Assembly (NCBI GenBank): GCA_014529385.2
Contig: CM043963.1
Span: 70,152,912 to 70,214,911, forward strand
Direction: 5' to 3'
From: Adiantum capillus-veneris
Lineage: Eukaryota > Streptophyta > Polypodiopsida > Polypodiales > Pteridaceae
DNA length: 62,000 bases
Position 1 is the stretch's first letter. The number at the start of each line of letters is the position of its first letter. Shown here one piece after another: positions 44,199 to 55,961 of this stretch. The translations under genes and the position numbers were made by a program. The notes under the pieces are model-generated. The model searched no databases and was not told where the DNA came from. It saw only the letters and a list, made by a program, of their open reading frames with translations.

Positions 44199-46240
44199 AA
44201 GAGATCTAAACTAGAAAAACACACGAGTGTCTTGTGAAGTTATCCTTTAACTCCCTTTAGGATCGCCTAGAGTTCAAAACTTTCTTTTAGAAACCGCATA
44301 GCCTAAGATTGTCTTCTTTTGCTATGTAGAGGTAGCTTGGAGGTAATCGTACTTGCTGAGTGCCTTTAGGATTGTAGGATTGTAGAAATAGATTAGGATT
44401 TTGAGGATGATTGATAGATGAGACAAGTCTTAAGATCAATGCTCAGAAAACCATAAAAGACAAGAAAACGAGTGTTTGTGGACACTTTCCACAACCCCAT
44501 TGCGTGAGAATCTAGGAGTAGGGTAAGTAGGATCCGAGGTGGATTTCAGAACATTACTTTCTCTGAAAGAATCATTGTGAGTTGTTATTGGAAGTTGCAG
44601 AATTTCAGGTCTACGGCTAGAAATAGTACGAAAAGACTCCAAACCACTCAATCCGACTGGAGAGTAAGCTTAAAAGTTGTCTGAACCAGTGGGTAAGCTC
44701 AAGGACACTTTGAGGTAAAAATTTCAAGAGTTGGCCAAAACTCATATTATTTACTTTTTCTTGACATTTTAGGCCAAATTAAGTTTTGACTTGATTCATA
44801 GGCTTGAAATAACTCATAAAAGGATTGTCCTTGAAAAAAGTGCAAAAATTGGTTCATTTCAAGTCTGAAGTTAATAATCGCAATCATTAACTTTCAACTC
44901 AGATTTGACCAAGGTTCATACCATTGACTCATTGCATGTGTACAAACAACTTTTGTAAAGGTATAAAACCTTTGGATCACCAAACTGGCAAAAAATTGGG
45001 TATAAACTAAAGTTTGTACTGACTTTTTGAAATTTGATTGTAAATTGAAAACAAAATTGTCCAAAATTGATGAAATTTGATTCATAGGCTTATATTGATG
45101 AGATAAACATGTGTACATGCTCACTTGACCAAAAAGATGCAAAAAACTGTCAGTTGTAAATAATCGTGATTATTTACATCTACCCCATTGACATACCACT
45201 AGCTTTACCATGTTGTGATAAGCCCACAAACCAAATTTGGTAAGATTTGGATAATTAGATTGAAAATTGTGACCAAATTTGCAAAGTTAGTCTGCGGCCA
45301 GAAAACTGGTGACCATTTTACCAAAACTTGTCCAAACTTGTTGAAACTTGGCTAGAGACCTTAACTTGAGGTGCTTAATAGATCTGTGTCAAAGTTGGGA
45401 TAAAATTTGTAAAAATATAGCTGGAGTAAATAATCACGATTATTTACATCTGCTTCAAAAATTGACAAATTTCCAAATTTGAGTATACCACAAGGTCAAG
45501 CATATCAAGTAGAAAAATCAATTTTGATAAAATTTGGATCACAAAAGTGAGACTTAAGCCAGATTCTTGAAATCAAGGTCTACGGACACAAAACCGTTGA
45601 TAATCTTGAACACAATCTGTCCAAAATGGTTTAAACTTGTCCATAGACTTTAATAGAGTGTATACTTGGAAAACCAAGCCAAAAAGTGAAAAAACTGGCC
45701 AAAGTAAATAATCACGATTATTTACTACTGCTACACAGAGCCATCATTTTTTACTTTTGAGCTTGTACAGTGTTAGACCAACACAATACAAATCTACTGG
45801 GCAATTTTGGGTTCAATCGGGTCCAAATTGGTACATGTTCACTCAGTTTCCAAGTTGCAGATGAATCCTTTTATTTTTTGCCAAAGTCGAATCTGAAAGT
45901 CATTTGCTGACTCCCATAGCTTGATTTGAAGTTATACCCACAGAATAATCACAATAGTTAGCAAAAATTATACAGCCTTTGTGAAAGAATAGCTAACTTT
46001 ATCAAATTTATACAAGAATCAGGTTGCAAAAAAGGAATAGGTAGCTTGATAGAAAGTTGCAATCGAATCAAGTGGAACTTGACAACAAGTCAATCCAAAG
46101 GTAAGTACTCTATCTAGGGCTTCGCGAGTATTTATGAACCTTAGATCTGGTCGTGTGCTAGGAAATCAGGGCATACTCGGAGAAACCTCCAATAGAGTAT
46201 CCACCAAAGAAAGTGTGAATCAAGGCAATTCCTTGCACAC
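44199..46240 (+). other. Long 5' leader of A2
   Basis: Two kilobases without a gene separate the primer site from gag. The leader holds palindrome array P2. AAAG/GTAAGTAC at about 46098-46106 is a strong splice-donor match, and another donor-like GG/GTAAGC lies near 44691. Whether the leader is spliced is not known from sequence alone. Confidence 0.6.
44871..45960. repeat. Palindrome array P2 (five copies, about 236-286 bp apart)
   Basis: Copies lie at 44871-44890, 45156-45177, 45426-45447, 45704-45725 and 45941-45960. The inferred ancestral form has arm GTAAATAAT, core CGCG and the complementary arm. Centre-to-centre spacing is 286, 270, 278 and about 236 bp. The first and last copies are degenerate. 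Core variants are CGTG, CACG, CGCA and CACA, what decay of methylated CpG would give. Confidence 0.85.
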
Positions 46241-46245
46241 TATGC

Positions 46246-47670
46246 TTGAAGAAGTCTCAGACACTTTCTCAGATTCAACATCTGAAAGTCTTCCTACTTG
46301 ACTCACTCAGAGACCGGAAGCATATACTCTCATTTTATAAGACTAACCGCCATGGAGCTCAGGTTTACCTGGATCCTAACGAAGAGTATGCTATTTTCAT
46401 TGATGACCATGGTATTGAGTTTGAAGAAGAGATTAGGGCAAACAAACAAGGAAAAATGTACATGGATAGAAAGGGAACTCAATATATTTACAAGTTGAAA
46501 ACCCTGATGTGATAGACAGATGGGGGTTGTAAGTAAACACCATAATCCCAGATATGTCAGCAAAAGAAGGACCACCAACCTTAGAATTCAAGGGATATGA
46601 TCAAGTAGATTTGAAGCCTTTGAAATGGCTTAGTACGGATAATCCTAGGATCGGAGTCTATTGTTGGGAGGATAGAAATGTAAAAGATCTTCTGTGGTCT
46701 TTGCATGCCAAATCAAGACAATTAACGGCCATGAAGATCATCTATATCTTCAAGATCAAAGATAAGGGATCAACAGACCTACCAACCTACCTGTTTAGGG
46801 ATTGTTATAACAAAAACTTTGTTATGTCAGCAAAAGAAGGACCACCAACCTTAGAATTCAAGGGATATGATCAAGTAGATTTGAAGCCTTTGAAATGGCT
46901 TAGTACGGATAATCCTAGGATTGGAGTCTATTGTTGGGAGGATAGAAATGTAAAAGATCTTCTGTGGTCTTTGCATGCCAAATCAAGACAATTAACGGCC
47001 ATGAAGATCATCTATATCTTCAAGATCAAAGATAAGGGATCAACAGACCTACCAACCTACCTGTTTAGGGATTGTTATAACAAAAACTTTGTTATGATGA
47101 CTCCTGAGGAGGTCGAACAAACCAAATACCAAGGGTATTCCATAAGGGATTGGATATTGGGACAAGGACCATAAACAATTCCAAGAGATGAACACCATGA
47201 GAGATCATCCGAGAGTAATGTTAAGAAACCAAAAACCACCTGATCACGTAGAAATCCGGGTGACACTAAGCCCAGTCCAGGGCTACATGAGACACTATTT
47301 CCAACAGACTGGTTAAGGACTCGGAATAGGACCAGCTGCTTCCAGGAGACTTGGAGTTGAACCAAATAGACGGGTTGGACCAGCTGATTTTCAGAAATGG
47401 GTCAAAAAATACAGTGGATCAGGGGATCCATACGACCACTTAGCAATCTTTAAGCAAGTGCTAAGATCAGAGTGTATATTTGATTTCCATACTCAATTCG
47501 AGGGGTTTGGAATGACATTAGAAGGAAAAGCATTGACATGGTATCGAAATATTCCACCAAGGTCAATCATGGACTTAAACACATTAGCTCAAGGATTTGT
47601 AGCTTCTTGTTCTAAAACGGGGATCAAACATAATACGGTAGGACAATAGCTCAAATCTACAGCTTTAAAC
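46246..47670 (+). pseudogene. Gag N-terminal and capsid part of A2
   Basis: The first frame (46246-46512) contains DPNEEYAIFIDDHG and MYMDRKGTQYIYKL, related to the A1 gag start. After a frameshift, 46554-47174 carries a 90-residue unit twice. The capsid region follows around 47390-47650 (QKWVKKYSGSGDPYDHLAIF, FEGFGMTLEGKALTWY, TGIKHNTV), aligned with the A1 capsid. A stop at 47649 and frameshifts make it non-functional. Confidence 0.82.
46554..47093 (+). repeat. In-frame tandem duplication in A2 gag (2 x 270 bp)
   Basis: Units 46554-46823 and 46824-47093 differ at only about one base that I can see (ATCGGAG against ATTGGAG). The period is 270 bp, or 90 codons. The near identity contrasts with the decay around it. 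Confidence 0.95.
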
Positions 47671-49022
47671 AAAAACATGATGAGTCTGTTAGGAATTGTG
47701 CAACTCGAATGAAACAATACATTGTCAGATGCCCAAGGCTAGAGATACCTGCAGAAGAATGACTCGTATCTTTTTTTCTAGAGAGACTGCTAAATAAATA
47801 ACTTCATGCTTTACTCTATAGCAAGAAGCATACAACCCTAGAAGAGTGTATGTCAGATGCTATTGACTTAGGAGACAATTGTGATATTTTCAACGAAGAA
47901 GATATCCCTAAGAATAACCAAAGTGAGAAAACAACATCCACTAAACCAACACAAGTAGGAACGACTACTGTAGCACCGCTTTTATCCATAGAAGATATGC
48001 TCAAAAGGATGAACGACATGATGAACAACATGCAAAAAGCACCTATGAGGGGACCAGGACAAAGGATACCTCAACAGGGACAACCAATTAGACTGCAAAA
48101 ATGGTGTGCAATCGAAGGTAAATGGACCAACCATGAGACCAACAAGTGCTACTTCCGACCAAAGTATGATGTGAACGTTCAGTACGTGCCTATGAGGTCA
48201 GAAGGACAATCCATGTACAGATATCAGCCTAGACCACTGATGGGTATGGAAAGACCTCAACCTGTGTTGGGTCAACTACCTCCGTATCCAGGACATAATG
48301 CATTGCTTGTAACGTACATGCATCCCAAAGGATTCATAGATGAAAAAGCATTAGTGCCTGTTACACCCTATGTGGAGCGTAGTCCATCTACAGTAATGGT
48401 AGAGGGAGATTGGTATAATTCACATCCACCACCAATGGAAGAACCTGTGACTTATGCTTCACCAGAGCTCGCACCAATGTATTATGTAGCTAATCTAGGT
48501 GTTAAACCTCCCATGGTAAGACCCATCATTAAGCCAAGAACAGGAAACTGTCATAATTGTGGTGTAGATGATCATTGGAAAAATTAAAGCCCAGAGCCTG
48601 ACCAAAACCTCAAGCCAGTTGAAGCTTATTGCATACAATGTTGCAAAAAGGGAGGACACTTTCCAAAAGATTGTCCTAAAAATCCTTTTAAAAAGGGTAA
48701 AACAGTAGTAAACGTAGTCCAAGTGATACCTAGTAGCTCATCTGAGAGTGAACCGATTGTTCCAATCAAGGTAATCACTAGAGCTCAGGCTATGAAAAAG
48801 AAACATAACTCCTCTGATGATTCGGAGGACACAAAAGCTGCCTCTCAAAAGACCAAAAGAAGCAGAAGCAAAAGGTATGAATTGAGAAAACAGAAACAAC
48901 GAGCTAAAATCAAGGAGAAAGCAAAAAAGCTACTCCAGGAAAAGGTGAAAGAACCTGGAAGCAAAATCAAAGAAACAATTGTAAAACCTGGAGGATCAAT
49001 TTTGGTTGACAAAAATTTTTAG
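47671..49022 (+). pseudogene. Gag C-terminal part of A2 with two zinc knuckles
   Basis: After FKQKHDESVRNCATRMKQYI and a stop, the frame 47850-48587 runs through a Pro-rich linker (GMERPQPVLGQLPPYPG, shared with A1) to the first knuckle CHNCGVDDHW. The second knuckle follows a stop: CIQCCKKGGHFPKDC. Then comes VITRAQAMKKK and a Lys-rich, coiled-coil-like tail ending LVDKNF at 49022. The layout equals A1 10936-11449 plus 19586-20369, which supports the claim that those two pieces were once adjacent. Confidence 0.85.
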
Positions 49023-50820
49023 CCTATTAATGTAGCCTTAGGAGATTATCAAGCGGGACTTAAAGCAGGCCAAAACATGGAAAACAAATGGAAAAACTAT
49101 CCCTCTCCAGACATGGAAGCAGCTAAGCTTGAAGCTTATCAAAATTTGGTAAGAACCACGCAAGAAATGTTGGGAAAATAAAAACCCAATCTTGAAAGTA
49201 TCCCAAAACCTGAAGAGCTTGTGGTAAGAGACACTAAAGAAAAATGAAAAGTGGTGGTAGAACCCCACCTTGAAACAAAAGAACCATAACTTATAGTGCC
49301 GGACAGCGAAGGAGACTAGCCATGACACTTATGGGAAAAGGTTTGAGAGATCAATGATGCGAGCCTAACTCTAAAGTCAGCTCCTATAGAGGAAGTTTGG
49401 TTGGACAACCTACCTCTTGATTAGGATGTGGATGTACAATCCTTGTATGGGGATTGCGGGTCTGAAGCTTTAGGAATGTCTAAACCATTGACCTTGAAAA
49501 CATTACCCTCCTACTTGGAAGATAACAAAGATGAATCCATAGTGTGTAAGACCACTCAAGTAAAAAGAGCTGAACAGACCCTAGAAGTAGACAACATTCA
49601 TTCAATCATGTCTACACCCATCCAATGTACTCTTACTTTGGGAAAACTGTTAAAACTCAGACCATATTTTTGGAATGATCTACAGAAAACCCTAGAGAAG
49701 TTGGGGATAACGAGGCTGATCGCAAAAAATTTGGAAAATTTGAAAAATGAAATGGACAACAAAGAGATTCAATGTATTCCAATGAACAAAGTCGGAGAAT
49801 ATTACAAAGGGGAAGAAGGAAACACAACCGTTCCAATGAATATAATGACATTGAAACCATGGCAATACTGGATAGTGGAGCAGACATAGCCATAGCCACG
49901 AAAGCAGTATGGGAATCCTGGGGACAACCAGCCATTAGACAAACTTGAATGAAATTGCAATTAGTTGATATGGACACATTGAAAGACCCTTATGACTGCT
50001 TGAAAAAGTGATAGTTAATTCCTATGGGATTGAATATCAACACACTTTTTCCATAGTGGACCTTGGGAAGAAACTCAATTACGAAATTATATTGGGAAGA
50101 CCTTTCATGTGACAGGTACAACTTATCCAAGATTGGGGAAACAATTATTTGTACTTAAAGCAAGTGGGATCTATAACAAGGGTTAATCTAAAAGATCACA
50201 CTTATAGAGATGTCATGAAAACACCCATACAAGAGTTGGATTCAGTCTCTTCGGCTGAAACTAAGCTTCTATCTTGGTTAAACAAAGACACTCCTATTTG
50301 GATGTGTGGAGCTTCAGAAAATGGGAGCTTAAAATGAGAAGAATGTATTTTAGAAAGAGATTGCACAGATGAAGCATATGTATCTGAACCCTTTCAAGAG
50401 CATTTGTTTGATCCATTTGAGTGGACTCAAATTTTAGCGACAATGGATGTATGTGTGAATATGTTGATGCCTACTCAATTTTGCAATGAGGACGATTATG
50501 ATATAATTCCCATACAAATGATCTTAACCCTCCACATTGACGATGCAATTGAGAAACCCAAGGACTTGATGAAAGCTCAACAAGTGTTTTTAGACCTCTA
50601 CTACGATGCAACAGATGAGTTAGATAAATACTCAGCTACCTCAGAAGATTCGGGGTTAGAAAAAGAACATGTGAGAGCGAAGCTACTCTTGAAAGGAGGG
50701 GAGGAAAAGTCTTTTGAATTTCCTAACCAGAAATCAAGAAGACAAAAATGTTATAGACGAAAAAGAAACACCATAAACGTGAAAACAAGACCTATGCCAT
50801 CAGTCTCCGGTAGAACATAA
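49023..50820 (+). pseudogene. First protease and linker of A2
   Basis: Broken frames to 49430 (MENKWKNYPSPDME and similar) resemble the A1 linker. LTLKTLPSYLED follows, then the protease MAILDSGADIAIATKAVWESW at about 49860-49920, with a normal D-S-G, and NYEIILGRPFM at about 50075-50110. Then come PIWMCGAS, FCNEDDYD and a basic tail to 50820. Frameshifts at 49850 and stops at 50112 and 50337 break it. Confidence 0.82.
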
Positions 50821-50920
50821 TTTTTGATGCAGATAGATGCACATGATTGTGTCCAGGACAAAATCACTGGCAGATATTTTTCAAACAAAAATCCAGGAAT
50901 GTCTAAAACATCGAGAAAAA

Positions 50921-51600
50921 CAAGGAAGGATACTCATTGCTGACTTGCCTAGACAAGAGTCAAGGGGGTTCAAGCCTTCATGGTGCATTGTGGATATTAC
51001 AGACGATTCATTTACATGTACGCTATAATTGCAAAACCCATGTATAGCTTGATTACACACTTTGAGTGAACCGAGGCATGTGAAGAATCCTTCATGAAGC
51101 TTAAGCAAGCTCTCACCTCAGCTCCAATATTGAAAGCACCAGATTGGAATAAGATATTCCACATACATGTAGATGATTCCAATTTTGCTATCGGTTGTAT
51201 ACTAGATCAACCAGGAGACAAAAAAATAGACTTTCCTATTTCTTATGCTAGCCGACAGTTGAACATGGCATAAAAGAATTACACTACCACTGAAACAGAA
51301 GGGTTAGGAATGATCTATGCCGTTAAAAAGTATAGGCATTACCTATTAGCCAACAAGTTTGTGTTCTTTGTAGACCACCAAGCTTTGTTGTATTTGGTCA
51401 ATAAGCCATGCAGCATAGGAAGAATAGTGAGATGGTTCATCATTCTTCTGGAATTTGATTTCACTGTGGTTGTAAAAAGGGTCACTACACATCAAAGAGC
51501 AGATCATTTGTCAAGGATTATTTCAGGAGAATCACCTAAAGGGGTAGACGATGATCTATCAGATGCCTATTTGTTCTCCGTGGAAATAATACCTTGATGG
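50921..51600 (+). pseudogene. RT thumb remnant and RNase H of A2 (RT core deleted)
   Basis: Sequence jumps from the linker (KTSRKTRK) to IADLP and then FMVHCGYYRRFIYMYA, the RT thumb. The whole catalytic RT, which A1 has at about 7850-8620, is missing. RNase H follows with HVDDSNFAIG, TTTETEGLGMIYAVKKYRHYL and FFVDHQALLYLVNKPC. A2 could not have copied itself and, if it moved after the deletion, depended on another element. Confidence 0.85.
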
Positions 51601-52300
51601 TCGGAAAACATGGTATCATTGATGACCATAGCTCAAGTGGATTCACAAATACCACTTCCTATTATAATTGGATTAATTGAGCAATTGTCTATGTATCAAT
51701 TACTAGTTGGTAGGCTATACAAAAGAAATCGAGATGGAATTTTTCTCTTATGCATTAATCCTGAAGAGAAAAACCAGTACCTAAGTCAAGCACATATTAC
51801 CATAGTAGGACTTCAATTTATGGAAGATCAAACTATGCAAAGAATCTTGAGTCTTGGAGTATTTTGGCCAACTATAAGGAGTGATGTTCGATCTTTTGTA
51901 AAGGATTTTCCTCAATGTCAAAAACCAACACCCATACCTCATGTGACATTGTTTCAAATGTTTCATGTTCCTAAGTGGAGTAACTATCTGGTTACCTACT
52001 TATCAAGCCAAACATTTCATGAGGATATGAGTAAACACCGTCAAAGATCAATTAAAATTGAATCAAGAGATTATGCTCTTATTGGAAACCAATTGTATCG
52101 GATAGGTAAGGATTAACATTTGCATCTTTGTGCAAATGAAGACGAGTATATTCCAATTATAGAACAAGCACTTGTTGGATTAGCTGGAGGTCACTTTTCT
52201 AGTGAGACCACCGCAAGAGCAATCTTAATGGTAGGCATGGTGGTCAACACTTTTTGCACATGCCAAAGAATATGTTCGAAGGTGTGATGCTTGTCAACGA
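51600..52300 (+). pseudogene. Two integrase zinc-binding modules of A2
   Basis: First module: YQLLVGRLYKRNRDG, SQAHITIVGLQF, GVFWPTIRSDVRSFVKDFPQCQ; its second His and first Cys are lost. The linker then reads HVTLFQM, PKWSNYLVTYLSSQTF. Second module: YALIGNQLYRIGKD, a stop, then LVGLAGGHFSSETTARAIL and a broken CxxC part near 52260-52300. The order and linker match A1 6415-7060. Two modules in both copies indicate an ancestral feature. Confidence 0.78.
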
Positions 52301-53200
52301 GCAAAAATGCCAGCACATGTAGATAGCATGCCCTTAAGACCAATGATGGGGGCTAGAGCTTTCGCAAAGTGGGGTATAGATTTTGTTGGGCCAATATAGC
52401 CACCTGCTTATAGAACCCAAGCTCAATATATCATTGTAGCTATGGACTATTTGACCAAGTGGACCGAGGCTAAAGAAACTCAAAAGAATGATGGCAAAAC
52501 CAGTGCCACATTCTTATATGAGTATGTATTCATGAGATATGGACTACCAATAGAAATTGTCAATGATCGGGAAACTCATTTCCTCAATGATGTAATCAAG
52601 TATTTGCTTAATGAGTTTATGGTCATCCATAACAAATCAGCTCCCTATCACCCACAAGCAAACGGATAAGCTGAGCATACAAACAAAATTCTTAGCTCGA
52701 TATTGACTAAAGCGGTTAGTTCAAGAAGGACAGACAGGGAAATGAATCTCCATGTAGCTCTATGGGCTTATTGAGTTTCATTCAAAATAGCTTTAGATGC
52801 TACACCCTTTAACCTTGTTTATGGTCTTGATGCCATACCACCAATAGAGTTTATGGTCTTGATGCCATACTACCAATAGAGTTTCTATTGCCGACATTAA
52901 GGGTAGCTAAATATCTTGAGTGGACTGGACATGAATTGTCAGAAAGACTTGAAGATTTAGAAAAGCTAAATGAGCAAAGGCTAACTGCCGTAGCTCACAT
53001 CTATGCACAAAAGTGGAAACAAAAATAGTTTTTTGATTCTCATCTCATCACAAAAATCTTCAAGAAGGGGACTTAGTTTTAGTCTATTCCCTTAAGCATC
53101 ACATTTCCAAGTTTAAGAAAAAGGAAAATGGACCATTTATCATTGAAGATGTATCTCCAAGTGGAGCAGTTAAGCTATCCACCCTAGATGGTGAAACCAA
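52300..53200 (+). pseudogene. Integrase core of A2
   Basis: Frames contain KWGIDFVGP (52365-52395), VAMDYLTKWTEAKETQ, LPIEIVNDRETHF (second Asp kept as N-D) and NG-stop-AEHTNKI (Glu region). There are stops near 52398 and 52670. A 32-base tandem duplication at 52818-52881 (TTTATGGTCTTGATGCCATA...) disrupts the frame. The C-terminal part ends with NWISGCRL at 53209, leading into the next ORF. Confidence 0.85.
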
Positions 53201-53949
53201 TGGCTAATTGGATTAGTGGATGTCGTTTAAATAAATACAATTTACCGCTAACCACTGAATTGCTAGACAGAATGCATGCAGCCAAGCAAAGGAGGATTCA
53301 ACGATATCAGGTTATTGATGAAGCCCAAGAGGAAGCTCGGCTTTGGGTACTCAAACGGAGAGCTGCTCTCAAGAATCAACAGATATCGATTTCCATCAAC
53401 ACTCTGGAGATAGATGACCGACAATGGGAATTTCCTAAAAATGCAGTGTCAACAGATGATGAATGGTTAGACGAAATGGATCTGCGCATCAAAGTACAGC
53501 TCAACAATCTTAGCACAAATGCTTTGGTCGACACAGGATCTAGAGTAAATGCAGTCAGTTATTCCACGTACAAGAAAGCAACAAGTCAAGCATTGACAGT
53601 AGGAATAGTGACAATAAAAGGATGCAACAAGAACCCAACACCAACATTGGGAGTAGTCAACTTGAATGTAATAGTACATGGATATTCATGTCCTCATCAG
53701 TTTATATGCTTACCAGATGAACACATGAATGAGACGATGAATCTTGGAATTCCTTGGATGCGGACATACAAGGCAATACCAGATTGGGAGACAAATCAGC
53801 TCAAGCTATCACCTAAAGGCGGGCAACTCATTATTCCAATTGCACCAAGCAAGGAGGAATGGAAAGGAAGCAATCAGCAGACCAAACCACGAAGTAATCA
53901 ATCTTCTCCATCCTATCGACGACAAGAAAATTCTACAGGTAGCATGTAA
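53188..53949 (+). CDS. 3' ORF with second retropepsin-like domain (A2)
   Basis: The 253-residue frame starts inside the integrase end (NWISGCRLNKYNLPLT), has a charged, helix-like linker (residues 30-65, rich in Gln, Arg and Ala) and then a retropepsin-like domain: NALVDTGSRVNAVSYSTYKK at about 111-130 with an intact D-T-G, and NLGIPWMRTYKAIPDW at about 187-202 where Ty3 proteases have LGxPW. The protein then becomes Gln- and Ser-rich. The usual protease of this element lies 3.7 kb upstream (49860-49920). A1 has the same second domain. Possible roles are a second maturation step or a structural domain; neither is proved. Confidence 0.8.
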   Translation: MVKPMANWISGCRLNKYNLPLTTELLDRMHAAKQRRIQRYQVIDEAQEEARLWVLKRRAALKNQQISISINTLEIDDRQWEFPKNAVSTDDEWLDEMDLRIKVQLNNLSTNALVDTGSRVNAVSYSTYKKATSQALTVGIVTIKGCNKNPTPTLGVVNLNVIVHGYSCPHQFICLPDEHMNETMNLGIPWMRTYKAIPDWETNQLKLSPKGGQLIIPIAPSKEEWKGSNQQTKPRSNQSSPSYRRQENSTGSM

Positions 53950-54483
53950 GGATTCAGGCAAATTTGGGTACCAAAAGCACAACTTAAGGATAAGCCAATT
54001 CAAATCTGGGTGCCCAAAACATCATCGACAGCACCAAAGACGGTTCCAAAGGTCAAAACACAGAGACAAGCATCTTCGAGCAAGGAACCTAACATGAAAT
54101 GGATTTGGAAGAAAAAGGAGCACTTATCTTCTCCGCAAACGGTAAAACCAATCAAGCAATGGAGAGTTAAGTGTGAGAAGACTCCACCACACCATTCCAC
54201 ACCAAGCACACCAACCTAACAATGGCAAGAAAAAGCTCGACAACAGTCAAAAGTTCTACCAACAACTCAGGCAATCAGTGTGTTGAAGCATCTTGATGGT
54301 ACAATCAAACAGAGAGCACACAAGCTACAAGATTTTCTCTTTGGAAGACAGCATCAGAAAGCCTCGACATTTGAAACCCTTGAGTTACTTACTCAAGACC
54401 CAGCTCTTGCACAACATATTGATTTGAACTGCATTGATCTTCAAAGCATGGTAGAGTCAACCACAACTATGCATAAGACATGA
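53950..54483 (+). pseudogene. C-terminal tail after second protease (A2)
   Basis: Continuing frames hold short W-V-P-K motifs (RQIWVPKAQ, IQIWVPKTS), then MKWIWKKKEHL, then HLDGTIKQRAHKLQDFL and DPALAQHIDL to a stop at 54483. A1 shows the same kind of motif (KQIWIPKKM). No known domain. Confidence 0.55.
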
Positions 54484-54525
54484 TTGTTCAGCCCATGCAC
54501 ACAGTCGTCCCGGAGTACGCCATCT

Positions 54526-54541
54526 AGAAGGGGTGGAAGGG
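54526..54541 (+). promoter_or_regulatory. Polypurine tract-like site of A2
   Basis: AGAAGGGGTGGAAGGG follows the 3' ORF, in the same surrounding sequence as 4061-4076 in A1 (CCCATGCACA and CGGAGTACGCC upstream). If it is the true 3' tract, the unknown ORF would lie beyond the element; the conserved order argues for an internal tract. Confidence 0.5.
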
Positions 54542-54545
54542 CATT

Positions 54546-55950
54546 AAGTAATTAAGGGCAATGTTTGAAGAGGAAGGAAAAAGTTCGATATTAACGTGTG
54601 ATTTTTTGCAAAATTACCTAGTAATTCTCTTATAATTCATCATCAAGGAAAAATTCAATGATAATATCTTCCCGATGAGTGTAAATAGTGTATATACTAT
54701 CAGAAAATCATCAAAAAATAGTTCTTTTTGGTTATTTTTCATCATTTTTCTCGATAATGAGACTTAAAAATGGAGAAATCCAACAAAAAACAATAAATCT
54801 ATGTTTTCAAATGGATTTTCTTAATTATTGGATTTTCACTTTGCTTTTTTAGCGCATTTTGTTATTTTATTTTATTTTTTCAATACACAGGTCAAAAATT
54901 AATAATAAATAGCAAAGGGAGCTCAGATGGAAAGATAGAAGACACGATGGTGATAAAAAAGAAAAGGTGGAAAAGCACAAAAATTTTCAATGGAATTGGA
55001 AGATGGAAGCGGGAAGCCTAAATTAGGCGGCCAGAGCGACTTTTGCAAAATTCTTGCGGAATGAGCTACAGGAATCTGATCGGGGAAATTTTTGAGTCTA
55101 ACATAGATTTCACGGCCTAGTAGGACTAACGGGGAATATGGGGAAAAATGGTTTGGGAAGTCCGGGTATAGATATCCTAGGTAGGCTAAAACCACCTCAT
55201 TTCCACTTATTACCTTTGTAGAGAGAGCTTTCGACCTCTTTCGCGCGTACTTTTCAGAGTCTACAGTTGCCCGTTTTCAGGGCTGTCTCGCACAAGACAT
55301 GAGAGGTAAGTTCTTTACTCATCAATGATCCATTTTGTACAGCCGGTAGCTAGTCTAAACCCGTAGAAAAAACCCTAGAATCCGAGCAATGCACGAAGAC
55401 CTACGACCAAAAACTGACCATAGCGGCCTATCAGCTCGACCAAATCGAATGAGATTTGAATTGTAGCATTTCCTAACATAATAGAACTTTTCTATATCGT
55501 CAGTTGACCATTCAACAGGGGTCGAGTGGGTCCCCAGTAGAAAAGCTAGGTTTTTGGGAGATGCCAGAATTTGGTTTTGACTCCATACACAGCTTTCCTA
55601 CGAGGTTTATATATAATGTATATGATTGGTTTCGTGAAATCAATCAAGCAAAGCCCTCGAAAATCAAAAAACGGCTCGAAGGCTACAAAGCGTCAAATTC
55701 GACATACAATGTCAAACTGACTTCAAATGAGCCAAAATTGGATGAATTGCTTCACAACTATGTTGCGGACAAGTTCAAAGCCTCAAAAGTGACTGACCAA
55801 CTCAACAGGCAGTGTAGTTACAAAAATCAGAGATTTCAAAGTCGACAAAGCACAAAGTGGTTCCGGCAAGACCAAACTTTACCAAATTCAATTTAGTACT
55901 TGTTTTAGGTGTATAGAATGTGTTTAGGGTTTTTAAGTTTTGCAAAAAAA
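54546..55950 (+). other. Non-coding region of A2 with conserved block
   Basis: AT-rich to about 55200, then a block at 55200-55330 similar to A1 (GTAGAGAGAGCTTTCG, ACATGAGAGGTAAG). ATG at 55299 is followed after AGAG by GTAAGT, a textbook splice donor (cut after 55305). The 130-residue frame at 55504-55896 is open but its A1 counterpart is only partly open, so I do not call it a gene. Confidence 0.6.
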
Positions 55951-55961
55951 ATGTGACTGTT

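Noticed and set aside
55504-55896. 130-codon ORF in the A2 non-coding region
   Set aside because: The matching A1 region is homologous but not clearly coding; no motif is recognised.
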